DNA of 64,000 bases from Hirundichthys speculiger (taxonomy: Eukaryota; Chordata; Actinopteri; Beloniformes; Exocoetidae), in the NCBI GenBank assembly GCA_018398805.1, contig JAGFBZ010000178.1, positions 1,275,001-1,339,000 on the forward strand, given 5' to 3'. Positions 37,520 to 48,186 of the stretch are shown one piece after another; position 1 is the stretch's first letter; each line of letters starts with the position of its first letter. The position numbers and the translations under genes are program-made. Below the pieces are notes generated by a model. That model was not told the origin of the DNA. It searched no databases and saw only the letters and a program-made list of their open reading frames with translations.

Positions 37520-38545
37520 TAGGGTTGGGAATCAAGAACCGGTTCCTGTAGAGAACCGGTTCCTGTAGAGAACCGGTTCCGTGTGTTTCAATTCCATGGA
37601 ATCGTTTGGCAGTTTATTCCAGCGATTCTCTTATCGATTCCAACCAGCACGATTCTCACGTAATTTACGCAAGTTATGCACAGTCAGTTCCAGAAAGCAC
37701 TTACGTGATTAAGTTTGTCTGTTTAGCACGCGCATTGCAGTTGTAAACAACAATGGCGCCAACCAGGTTCAAACGCTCCAAAGTTTGGCTTCACTTCACC
37801 AAAGAAAGATGGCAACAAGGCAACTTGCAGTCATTGTAAAGTGGAGATAACAGCGTCGGGAGGGAACACGACTAACATGCAGAAACATTTGCGCACACAA
37901 CATGAGATAACGAGTGTGGTGTTTTTGAGGCTTCAGACTGATGGATCTCAACCCAGCAGCAGCGGCAGTAGTAGCCAAGCTAAGATCACCTCTGGTAACT
38001 CTGGTAAGTAGCTATCCCTCTGCCTATGTGCTTCTTTGTAAAACGCGCTATAACATTAACGCTATGCTATTAAACAAATGCCTTCTGCATTACATTTAGA
38101 AGATGACTGGCAGCACTCACTCCTGCTCTCTACCTACTCTAGCAGACATGCTTATTTTTCAGCAAAAGAATTGTTAATTCTTCATAGTATTTGCAGATTT
38201 GCACTATGCACTGTTTGGTTGTATTTAATAGTATTTATCTTTCTTTATTATTATTTTTGAGTGCTTAGTGAGCTCATATATCCTTTTAAAAAGATTTTTT
38301 TTATTTCTATTTGGAAAAATCTGTTAGTAAAATGTTACACATTCTTGTGTATTTGCACAGTTACATATTACAACAGTTAACACGTTATCTAGGCTTTGGG
38401 CCTCTTTTGACCTCGCTGTTGAGTTTGTAAGGTTGTGATTTCTAGGTAAAAAAAAAATCGATGGTAATAAAACTGTTTGTTCTCCTTTTCCCCAAAATTA
38501 GAATCGATAAGAGAATCGATAATGAATCAAATCGTGATTTGATTC
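37520..38545 (+). mobile_element. hAT transposon, right-truncated, with BED finger
   Basis: The left end TAGGGTTGGGAATCAAGAAC is a typical hAT terminus. The near-right part (38500-38545) has AATCGATAAGAGAATCGATA and AATCAAATCGTGATT, the usual subterminal words, but the expected terminal CCCAACCCTA is missing, so the right end is truncated or decayed. Just inside the left end an 18-bp unit (GAACCGGTTCCTGTAGAG) is tandemly repeated. A frameshifted BED finger lies at 37753-37910, and the rest of the transposase is missing. Confidence 0.7.
37753..37910 (+). pseudogene. hAT transposase BED zinc finger, frameshifted
   Basis: Starting at ATG 37753 the frame reads RFKRSKVWLHFTK, the W-x-x-F block of a BED finger. 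After about 17 residues the frame is lost. In another frame the finger continues as KATCSHCKVEITASGGNTTN, then MQKHLRTQHEI, giving the full C-x2-C...H-x4-H zinc ligands. The shift lies in the AAAGAAAGATGG stretch near 37800. In hAT transposases this finger binds DNA near the transposon end. All zinc ligands are present, but split between frames, so no functional finger is made. Confidence 0.75.
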
Positions 38546-38856
38546 TTTCAGACACTCTGTCCAAGATTTACTCCTCTCTTCCGCTCAGTCTCGTTTTCTC
38601 TTCTGTCATTTCTTTCTCGTGGTGATCCCCTCTTCATTGCACATCTCCACTTTGCATCCATGGTGGTGTCACAAAGACGAACCTTTCGCTCCCCAGCGTG
38701 AGTTTTCATGAGTCGTTCCTCCACCTGCAGACAGAGGTTTCTTCTACCTCACAGTTCAGTCAGCAACAGGTCCCTGACGCCTTTAGTTTGGTTACTGGCT
38801 GCTGTTCTCAGATGGAGCTTCAACATCAAATAAATGCCACTAAATGTTTAAAGTTG
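38546..38856. other. Non-coding stretch, no recognised feature
   Basis: Nothing recognised between the truncated hAT and the following LINE tail. Confidence 0.4.
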
Positions 38857-38960
38857 TACCCTGACCTGTCCAGGCTGTACCCCTCTCCCCGGCCTCAAGA
38901 GTGTTGGGATAAGCTCCAGCAGCCTAAAGAGGAATAAGGAATAGATAATGGATGGATGGG
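38857..38960 (+). repeat. L2-like LINE 3' tail, plus orientation
   Basis: The phrases CCTGACCTGTCCAGGCTGTA, GGGATAAGCTCCAGCAGCC and GATAATGGATGGATGGG match in order the reversed tail inserted at 42684-43017. The (GGAT)n end marks the 3' terminus. It is 5'-truncated and has no coding part. Confidence 0.65.
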
Positions 38961-39130
38961 TGGACAGTTTCCCCATCGCTGCTGGTGGGAGACACCAAAC
39001 TGGCTCCAGCAGGTGGTGACTGAGGTTTAGCTGAGTGGCTCGTGCCCCAAGTCGAGTTTATGACACAGCCGGTCCAGCAGGCCTCTGCCACGGTGGTCTG
39101 AAGACAGACTCTGAGCACAGTGGTCGAACC

Positions 39131-39480
39131 CTTCATTCAATTCAATTCAATTCAATTCAGTTTTATTTGTATAGCGTCTGTTACAATGTCAATTGTCTCT
39201 AGGCACTTTACAGAGACCCAGAGCATGACCCCCGAGCAAATATCATTAACTAAAAATATAACATTGAATCCTAAACAAGGATAATGGCAAGTAAAAAACT
39301 CCCACAGAGGGAGAATAAAAACATTTAAGCCAAACAGTGGCAAGGAAAAAACTCCACTTTAAGAGGAAGAAACCTTGAGCAGGACCTGGATCATATGGGG
39401 GGACCTTCCTGCTGAAGACCAGCTGGGTAAAGAAAGAAAAGAGGGGAGACAGGGCAGAGAGAGGAGAGGACACAAATGAC
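39131..39480 (-). repeat. Dispersed repeat, minus orientation, AATTC tail
   Basis: It begins on this strand with a (TTCAA)n tail at 39134-39160, then GTTTTATTTGTATAGCGTCTG and TGTCTCTAGGCACTTTACAG, the reversed 3' end of a common fish non-LTR-type repeat. Downstream come two AAAAACTCC blocks and CTTGAGCAGGACCTGGATCA. The same family lies in plus orientation at 20341-20600. No coding sequence was seen. Confidence 0.65.
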
Positions 39481-41701
39481 TGAATGAAATGACTACATAA
39501 ACAGATGCAGGTAGCAGCACTGAGGTGAGATGGTCAGAGGACTAGATCACCGGTCACCACGCCAGCCAGCACCCTGAACACATCTACACACACAGGTGGA
39601 GGTAAACGCTGGGATGGACAGAGGAGGGAACTGCAAGTCAGCATGAAACTCAGGAAACTCTGGCCTGCAAACATACAGGAAAAAAAAAAAGAAAAAACAA
39701 ACGAGCTCGCGCTGAAGTCTGCCATCAGCAGCCGCCATCGTGCGCCCGTCACTCCCGTCTGCGCTTCCAGGTCACAGAGCGCTCACTCTGCTCCTGTTAT
39801 GCCTCCGTTACAACCTCCCAAAGCAGAACAGTGGCAGATCAAGGTGTTACAGTGTTTTACACGGTGCAGCAGGCTGGAAAAAAAGGGAGCATTTGAAGGA
39901 GTCTTTCAAATATTCCTTCAAAAAGAAAAAAAAAACTGAAACTCCTTTGTGCTGCTGCAGAGTACACAGTTTCACAGAGTCAAAAGGGGGGACGGAAATA
40001 TTAACAAAACAATAGCTTCTTCTTTTTCTTTTTGAGGTATCAAAACATAAAATCACTAACAGACAGAGACGAAGAAAGGTTTTGTTTTTTTCTCATTTTC
40101 TGGAACCAGATGTGGTTCCAGCCAATTAAATTAATAATCCAGAATAATCTTTCGATTTTGTTTGCAGTTTTTAACCATAGAAAAGCCTTCCAATATTTAT
40201 TGTTCAAATTTCTAGTTACTCTTTTGTTTACTTTAAAACATAATAAAATAAAGACACTTTTTCAAAAATTTCCAATGTTTTTTTTTTAAAGAAAAGAAAA
40301 GAAAAAGAAAATCCAGTGGTCGAACGGTAAACTGGCGCCCACATCAGGTCCCTGCAGAGTGAAGACGTTAGAAACGTCTGTGCAGAAAATGTTACATTTT
40401 ACACACAACAACATGCTTCACACGCGGTTACGAGAACTCACGCCGGCCCGCTAAGACCGCCGTCTCCATCGGCTCCAGCTAAATTTATAGCGTGTAGCCG
40501 AACGTACCACCTGCCAGTAAAACACGGCTGGAAGTGCGTGACAGAAGCTGACCGGTGTGGAGACCTCTCAGCCTTTTAATCTTTTATGAGATATGAGAGC
40601 GGCTCGTCCTTTGACACTCTTCAGAAAAAGCCGAGGAAAAAAGGAGGAAGAGCCGCCGTTTGGGCGGATTCATACTGCAGCACTTGTGTGGGAGAGACAT
40701 ATGCTGCAAAATGGAAGCCCAGAGGGGGTGAGAGACTGACGGAGGAAGAGACGAGAGGAAGAGTGAACGGAAGGACGACAGGAGCAGAGGTTGTCTGTGT
40801 GTGAGGGAGCGAAATGGTTATGAGACCGGATTGAGAATAGCCGAGCTGTCAGAAAGCAGCGTGTCAGCGAGGGCAGATGAGACCTGACGGACTGGAGCTG
40901 TCGCCCACTCCTCCCTCCGCCACTCTGCGGTGGCGAGCGTCCCTTTCAGCTCTTTTCTGGAGAGTGGTATTGACTGCGCCGGTTCGATGTTGGCAATTTA
41001 CATTTTCTCCTGCGGGGGAAAGAGGAGACAAAGCAACAGAAAGTGCATTTCACTTTCACCGCGGCCGAGGCCGAGACTCGCAGCACATCAGTCACAGTGA
41101 CATCCTCTATCTTTTCGCTCTCACTCGGTCTTCCCCTTCGTGAGTAGCTTTTCTTTAAACACATGAAACGGCCACACACACACACACACACACACATGCG
41201 CGTGCACACGGCTGAAAATGAGGCCCGAGGCACCGCAGCGCTGTCTGCAGTTCATTCCCAGGAGAAAGCCGGATTAAAAAAAGAGGCAGCAAACAAAGCC
41301 AGGTACGGCAGCCCATCTTTCCCTCAAACACTCGCACAAGCTCACAAATAAATCCATACCAGGTGTCTAACGCTGAGATGCACGGACCAGCAGATGAGCG
41401 CACTGACATGTAGATTTCTACATGCCGACAAATTACAGACAAAGTCGAAGGGGGAATATACACTCACGAACGCACGCGCCTGAGCTGAGCTGGCTGGAAT
41501 GAAGCCGCTTTGAAGACCTTAAAACTGCCCTCCCTCCATTTCCACCGCTGTGCGTTCCCCACGGGACATCCAGCATGGCAGGCAAGCATGGCAACGCCGC
41601 CATCGAACACTCTTTACTTTATGGTTTCTGAAGGTGTTGTGGAAAACACCCTTGGACATTCAAAGAACTAAATGTAAAAGTAAATCAAGCCACAGATACC
41701 A
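39481..41701. other. Non-coding stretch, no recognised feature
   Basis: Poly-A runs at 39679-39693 and 39920-39934, an AAAGA-rich stretch at 40288-40310 and (CA)n at 41172-41195. No gene is supported. Confidence 0.4.
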
Positions 41702-42148
41702 CAGTTTGGTGCGCAAACTGTGGTATGCGTACCACCAGCGGTACATGAGCACTCTGGTGGTACGCGGGGGAACGTCATGACTTTCCACATTTTTTCCACA
41801 TTTTCACTTTTTAAAAAATTGGAAACATGCAATGCATTATAAACACGTTTAGAAAAAAGTGTAGCTTGCGATAACTAAAATTGTCTTATAAAAAATATTT
41901 GTTGCATATTCAGTCTCAGAGTTTGAGTATGTGAGAATTGTTGCACAGAGTTGTAAATGTCTGATTCAGTAACGTAACAATTCAGGCAACAATAAATATC
42001 CACAATAAGGAATAAACATCTCTGTGTGTTTAAAGCTAATTGTGAAGGCATATATGGCTACATTTTAAAATTGGCCATCACGGTGGTACTCAGAGAGCTG
42101 AACAGTTTCTCAGGTGGTACGCGGTATTAAAAGGTTTGAGAACCACTA
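41702..42148. mobile_element. hAT-type MITE, decayed ends
   Basis: The left end CAGTTTGGTGCGCAAACTGT followed by GTACCACCAGCGGTACATGA, and the right end GGTGGTACGCGGTATTAAAA with TTTGAGAACCACTA, fit a common fish hAT MITE whose consensus ends are CAGTGGTTCTCAAA followed by GGTACGCGTACCAC-like text. The right end matches well; the left end is altered. No 8-bp duplication could be confirmed. There is no coding capacity. Confidence 0.6.
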
Positions 42149-43275
42149 ACTCAAAGGAAAACTGGACTTAGTAGTTCGCATGAGGTGTGGTTTAGAGCCG
42201 CTTAAATTGATAAAAGACACTCAAGATTTTAAATTTGCTGTTTATAGGGAAGAATCTGCTGATGTGAAACAAATTTTGGAATTAAGCAAGGCATGGGAGA
42301 CATGTGATGAAGAGGAGCTGGCCTGCGTGTTTAAGCATCCATCTGTCCAGTGTTTAGTGGCGCCGCTACTCCTGGTGGGCAGCCGAGACAACTCCAAAGG
42401 CACAATATGCTCAATGAGGTAATAACACCCCGAAAGGCATGAAGACATCACTGGAACTGGCAAGCATCTCTGTTCATGAGTCTCCCACACAAACATCCCA
42501 TACAAAAGAAAAAAAAAAACTCTTTAAGGAGAACGACTAGGCAACAGCCAACGCTACTGGGAAAGAGGTTGAATAGTTTGGGATGACACTATGCATGGTA
42601 CAGAAAGGGCATGAAACGTCATCCCAGTGGTGAAGCACGGTGGAGGGTGCAACATGCTTTGGGCCTGACTAACTTGACATCATCCATCCATCATCTATAC
42701 CCGTTTCATCCTCCGAAGGGTCACGGGGATCTGCTGGAGCCTATCCCAGCCGTCTACGGGCGAAAGGCAGGGGTACACCCTGGACAGGTCACCAGTCCAT
42801 CACAGGGCCACATGCAGACAAACAACCAAACACAGTCACACCTACAGGCAATTTAGAACCACCAATTAACCTGACATTCATGTCGTTGGACTGTGGGAGG
42901 AAGCCGGAGTAGCTGGAGGAAACCCACACAAGCACGAGGAGAACATGCAAACTCCACACAGGAAGGCCCCTGCTGAGGTTCGAACCAGGATTCTTCTAGC
43001 TGTGAGGCAACAGTGCTTAACTTGACATCATAGAGGTTAAAATGAAAAAAGTCCAAAAAGACAAACATGACAAAAACATCCTACAGCATAGTAGGGTGAT
43101 GCAGCAGGACAATGACCACCAGTGTGGATCTAAATCCACCTAAAAACAGCTTTCTCCCGTCCGTGAACTGCGACTTCTCTGGCCTGGTTGCTTTGAAGAA
43201 GCCAGCTGAGCTGCTGAGCTCATCCATGTGCAGCGGTAACACCTTGAGGACAGCTTCCTGAGACTATAATTTTGA
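42149..43275 (+). mobile_element. Decayed Tc1/mariner-like transposon, copy 2, split by insertion
   Basis: Plus-strand phrases belong to a Tc1-type transposase: KHGGGCNMLWA near 42636-42670 corresponds to the conserved KHGGGS-hydrophobic-M-x-W block, and QQDNDHQCGSKST near 43101-43140 corresponds to QQDND-x2H, which contains a catalytic acid of the DDE triad. Between these two blocks a LINE tail has been inserted (42684-43017). The frame is broken elsewhere too. The element ends are not clear; the bounds given are approximate. Confidence 0.65.
42684..43017 (-). repeat. L2-like LINE 3' tail inserted with 14-bp TSD
   Basis: On this strand the insert starts with (TCCA)n and CATCTATACCCG and runs through GAGCCTATCCCAGCC, GTACACCCTGGACAGG, GGGAGGAAGCCGGAG and CGAACCAGGATTC to GAGGCAACAGTGC. 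This is the reversed 3' region of a very common fish LINE family, 5'-truncated to about 334 bp. It is flanked by a perfect 14-bp duplication, TAACTTGACATCAT, at 42670-42683 and 43018-43031, which shows target-primed insertion into the Tc1-like copy. Related tails lie at 38857-38960 and 47925-48055. Confidence 0.8.
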
Positions 43276-44246
43276 TTATTCTTGAGCGTTTGCATATTTT
43301 GTTCTGTCTATTTCAGTCAGTCCTGCTGGTGCCGCTTGACTGCTCCTTCCTCACTGAAATGCTTTTTTTCTTTTTTGTACCTGGACACTTTCAGTTAGGC
43401 TTCTTGGAGGCAAGCTGTAAATTTAATTTATTTAATTCATTTAATTTTTCAGTGCTTTATTTCATTTCATTGTGATAATTGTTGCAATAAATCAGGCCGG
43501 TGGGTTTTTTCCTTTTCTTGCCGCTATGACAGTGAAACCGAGGCAGGACATAGAGAAACGTCCACGAGCCTGAATAGGATGAAGCAGGTCGAGACAGTTG
43601 ATGAAATGAGCTGATGATAGAAATAAACCGGTCACGTGGAAGAAACAGAAGAAAACAAAAGTTCAGGATTTTATGTGGTATGACACGGCCAGGCTTCCTT
43701 TAGGACCAGCTGGGCGAAGAAAATGTAAATCTGTTGCGAGAGAACCTGATGTGTCGTAAATCCGCCGCCGTCATGAGCAACTCCCTGTTTTGCAGGGTGT
43801 GCTAATATTCTCCTGACGTGACAAACGGGGACACGTGCTGCCGGCGGAGCACCAGCGACCGCCGGGTCAACGATGACAGCAGACCCCCGTGAAAGGGATC
43901 TTGAAACCACGCGACCCTGCCGTGGTTTTGATCCGTGCCATCTGCGGTGTGATCGGCAGTCCCGCGCACGTGTTCCAGTGTAACAAGTGGAGGTCGATAC
44001 TACATCTAATTCTAGCCCACAGGCACAGGCCGCACCCGGACACAAATCTAATTTTGCCCCAGGCTTTTTTCTTCTTCTTTTTTTTTTTTTTGTGGTGGTG
44101 GTGGTGGGGGGAAATCTGTCAGAAAAGGCAGCTGGTTGCTTCTGTTTTACAGGTAATCTGTGCTGCATTTGCTTAATGGGTTGAGGCTCTGTAATAGGGG
44201 TCATTTAGCACAATGGTTTAGTGCTGTGGAACATTACGGGCGACAC

Positions 44247-44338
44247 AGGGGCTTACCAATCTTAATGTTACATTTTAGCTGCAATTTGGGGATATTTACG
44301 CTCTTCCTTCAATCCCCGAACTCCCATGGTAAGCCCCT
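44247..44338. repeat. 92-bp segment bounded by perfect 12-bp inverted repeat
   Basis: AGGGGCTTACCA at 44247-44258 is mirrored exactly by TGGTAAGCCCCT at 44327-44338. It could be a miniature TIR element or a structured site. No target duplication is obvious and no other copy was seen in this window. Confidence 0.6.
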
Positions 44339-46868
44339 CCCAAAAAAAAAAAAAAAAAAAACCCTGGAGCAGCACTCAAACAGCCCCTGGAGACCGCAGA
44401 TTTACAGGATCATCTTCCTCAGCGTGCATGTGTGAGCGTGGAGCTGCTTGTGGACGGCTGAGGAGGGTGGTGGGGGTGGGGGGATTGATTTGGTTTTGTT
44501 AGGCAGAGCGGATTTGCACCGCGGCAAAGCTTGAGCTCTTTAAAAATCTCTCCCTCTCTAAATTTCCCTCCACTCTTCCTCTTTTCAGCAGGGACAGGGA
44601 AGTAATTAACAGCTACTTAAATTCCCTCAATGGATTTTGTGGACCACAGAGAAAGGGGAAAGGGGCAGAGCAGGGAAAGATGTGCGCTATCCTCCAGAGC
44701 TTAATGCCCCACCATTTGCACCGAGTAATTTTCTCTATGAGAATTTTTTTTTCTTCATGTAGGTTGGAAAAAAAAAACATTCATGGTGTAGCATTATTCA
44801 GTAATGAAGCAGAATAATACAAAAGGTACTAATGCATTATGAAAACCTCTTTGCATTTATGCTTCTGCCATTGATTGCATCAAAATCTCAACACCCCCTC
44901 CCTCTTTTTTGTGAAAGAGTCGGTCAAAGCTGAGCTGCCTTACAAAGAGCTTTAATGCAAGTCTGCCCCCCGTTTCCACCACCGTGTTTGAAACTGTAAC
45001 CCAGGCTCGTACGTCCCCTCCAAGCTGCTGACGCGCCGACGCTCGCCGTCCTTCAAGATCGGCTCCGAGCGTGTTTAGGTGATTCACATCTCAAGCATGT
45101 CCCCATGTGTCAACAGGAAGCCGATAAAGTCTTCATTATCGTCCAACGCTTTTCTTTTAATGAGTTCAGTCAATGGCAAACACATTTTCGTCCGTGCCCA
45201 GATGGAAACAGCGGCGCTTCCTGTCAGCGCAGGCTCGGCTTCCTCTCCCGCTCTCCCGTGCTAACAGCTGCGTCGATTGTGTCGAGACCGCCGGATCAGA
45301 TGTCCCGTGTCCTGTGTGGAAATCAAACCAGACAAGGGGACCACCTCCTGCAGGCTGAGAAAAACGCCGTCTACCCAGAGAGCATTCATTTCCCCTGTTG
45401 AGCTAATCCTCCGTCCCTGGAGACGTGAGCGGGCGCCTCATGAATACAGAGGAGGTGATCTTAATGTGCATTTTCAACACCGTCAAACACACGCCAGGGC
45501 CTTGCACAAATACAGTGCACGTTATTTGGATATTTGGAGAGATGCACCAGTGTAGCAGAACACACCGGATCTGCGGGCATCAGATTTAAAAGGAAAGTAC
45601 AGCGCAAACAGAAACACATGGTTTATTAACTTAGACTGGATCAGCGGTTATGAACGACTGTAGAACTATCATTGCCCACTTTCCACACAGGTGAATCCGC
45701 GTAAGTGAAATATTTACCATCTCATTTTCAGATAAGAGCATGACAGAACCATGCAGATTTTTGACTTGACTTCCAAAATGTCTTTCTTTCACGTCTACAC
45801 CTAAAACACTAATGTCACCTTGCAACATACTGAAACGACCTCATATATTTAACCTTTTCACACGCGGGTGTTGCGACAGCTGTTCAAAAGCTGTTGGCAT
45901 TTTTCTGGTTTGGACGAATTAGTTGCTCAAAAGCCATTTGAGTGGACATCAGGGAGTCGTCCCACATCCATCTGTACTGAACAAAAGTGCTGTTTGAAGA
46001 TTTATTCATTTGTTCGCAGCTGATTACTTCATTGCCGTCCACAGGATGCGTTCAAGATCATAAGACCTGAGGAAGAAAATAAGGCTTTAGCTTGTCGTCG
46101 GTTACGAAAGTCCATGAATCCAGCCAGTCTGCCAACACCGTTGAATCCGACAGGAAATAAATAGCACACAAACTAGGGAACGAAGTGGAAGATGTTCAAA
46201 ACTAAAGCAGACCAGATGTATGAAATGTTTGTCTAATTAACTGTTGGTCATTTTTCCATATTTGCTGCCACCAAGAAAATCTGTTGTTTTGGTATCGATG
46301 GGATAAACTTCACGCTCACATGCTGACAGTAGATCCATTTATACCGGGGTAAAGAATTGAACCCAGACGGTCCCAACGGTGTTTGTAACTATGCTGCAGA
46401 TGTACGTTAGCTATCAACTATGCATGCATTCATTAATAATCAGAGGTTCCTGTTTCACTGGGAGGATTACGAAGCTGAAGGATCCGAAAGACTCGCTGGA
46501 TCCGAGTCTGACGAGTGATTGATCCAGAATGGCTCAAATCTGCTAAAAGGATCTGGATTTAACATTACGAGCCAAAGTTCCACATCGCAGTTTCATCTGT
46601 AATTTGACCGGGTTTAGCTCAACCTTTCAGCCCTCTCTGTAATTCACACGTCTTAAAGGTTAACTGGACAACAGGCTCCTAAAATGTCCACAAAAGAGGC
46701 CAGCGGTGTCAGAGAAATGAGTCCCCATTTAAGTCAGTAAAAGCAGTAATTTTCAAAAAAAACTCCCAACATAACATCGCTCGTCCGTCTTTGCAGGCCT
46801 GCCGTTAATGCAGCACCCGCCATTTTTCTCTCTCTGGTTTTATGCCTCAACAAAAAAAAAAACAAGTT

Positions 46869-46970
46869 AGATCTCAGAGGAATATTAGCTGTAATGTGAG
46901 GTGTCAGAAAAATGGAAAGAGATCTCAGAGGAATATTAGCTGTAATGTGAGGTGTCAGAAAAATGGAAAG
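46869..46970 (+). repeat. Perfect tandem duplication of a 51-bp unit
   Basis: The unit at 46869-46919 (starting AGATCTCAGAGGAATATTAG and ending AAAATGGAAAG) is repeated without any difference at 46920-46970. The period is exactly 51 bp. The lack of differences suggests a recent duplication or an unstable minisatellite. Confidence 0.9.
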
Positions 46971-47924
46971 AGTCTTGATTCTCTGAAAGCGTTGGCTGTC
47001 ACCCTTACAGCTACCTGTCCAGACTCGAGCCTGTAATCTGCCTCCATCAGGTGTCTGAATGCTGCGGATATAAATACCCGCCATTACTGAGAGGTTGCCA
47101 GGGGACGGATCGAATAGAGAAGCTGTGAGCCTCCTTACCACACACACACACACACACACACACAGGATGAAAATATCCTCTCTTCAGCTGGCAATCACAA
47201 GCAAATGTTCTCAAAACAGAAGTGATAAACTCAACTCAAAGCCTATATATATATATATATATATATATATCTAATGGAGAGTAAATGGCCTTGGTGATGC
47301 TTTCAGGCCCTCACTAAAAGGCTGTACATGTTTGTGTGTGCCGCGTCCATGTGTGTGAGAGCACCAGGACCATCTCCAACTGAGGGACAGGTGCCTCCCA
47401 GCCGCCCTCCCCCCCCGGATCGATAGCCCCCGCTCCAGGTTTTAATTAGCTAATCAGTGGAACATGGGCTTTTAAGCACGGCGGCAGAATGTAGCTAAAA
47501 CCCGCCGTCAATACCTATTAAAATGGTTGCCTTAAAACGCGCCTGAGATTGACTCGGAGCCGCAGCTTTTTATGGCACTCCAGCCAGTTTAGTGCTTTAA
47601 TGACACGGGGAGGAACAAAAACAGAGAATGCACCGGAGAGGAGACGCTTCTGTTCACCGACCTCTTTTGTGAGCAAACATGGATCTAGAAATATTCTGAA
47701 ATGTTGCTTTGTAGACCATTGATTGTATAAAGAGAACTGGACAAACACCTCTGTGATGTCGCCACTGGGTTTTCTGGAGAGAGGTTTTAAAGCCCAGTTC
47801 TTTGGTTGTTGCCATGTTAGCATTTATATCACTGGTTTGTGCCATAATTTGGCAAAAAAGAAAAAAAATGCAATTTGATATTGCTGCAGATGTTAGTTTT
47901 CCTGTGGGTGTGTGTAAGTGAGAC

Positions 47925-48055
47925 TGGTGACCTGTCCAGGATGTAGCTACCCCTGGCTTTCACCTGAAGAGAGCTGGGATAGACTCCAGCAGATCACCAT
48001 GACCCTACAGAAGATTAAGCGTCATAGATAATGGATGGATGGATGGATGGATGTG
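47925..48055 (+). repeat. L2-like LINE 3' tail, plus orientation
   Basis: The words ACTGGTGACCTGTCCAGGAT, AGCTGGGATAGACTCCAGCA and ATAATGGATGGATGGATGG match in order the tail inserted at 42684-43017. It ends in (GGAT)n and is 5'-truncated. Confidence 0.7.
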
Positions 48056-48146
48056 TAAGTGAGAGTGAACGTGTCCTTCACCAGTCCTCTTTGATGTTCT
48101 AATCTATGATATTTTATCGTCACCTAAAACCCTGAATCTGTCAGAG

Positions 48147-48186
48147 CAGTGGTCCCCAACCCCCGGGCTGTGGACCGTGTGATGTT
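48147..48186 (+). mobile_element. hAT (Charlie-like) left-terminus fragment
   Basis: CAGTGGTCCCCAACCCCCGG followed by GCTGTGGACCG closely matches the terminus of Charlie-type hAT elements. The DNA after about 48186 does not continue as that family, and no right end is visible, so only the terminus is called. Confidence 0.55.

Larger units (their letters stand above)
43276..47924. other. Non-coding stretch, possible regulatory segments
   Basis: No gene is supported. A 177-codon minus-strand frame (43671-44204) is mostly low-complexity and unrecognised. Simple sequence: poly-T at about 44080-44091, poly-A at 44342-44360, (CA)n at 47138-47163, (TA)n at 47244-47270. Repeat-free AT-rich parts at about 44590-44880 and 47420-47500 contain TAATTAGCTAATCAG-type and GAAGTAATTAACAGC-type words and are candidate conserved non-coding elements. 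Confidence 0.4.

Noticed and set aside
42970..42990. GAGGTTCGAACCAGGATTC as a possible tRNA B box / SINE promoter
   Set aside because: It lies inside the L2-like tail, which contains this phrase as part of its own consensus. No tRNA-like A box or cloverleaf is present at the right distance.
43671..44204. 177-codon minus-strand open frame, the longest in the window
   Set aside because: It contains poly-Thr and poly-Lys/Arg from simple repeats and no domain; other frames in the same place are equally open.
46842..47036. Repeated peptide (RSQRNISCNVRCQKNGK twice) as a possible repeat protein
   Set aside because: It is simply the 51-bp tandem duplication translated; the frame outside the repeat has no support.
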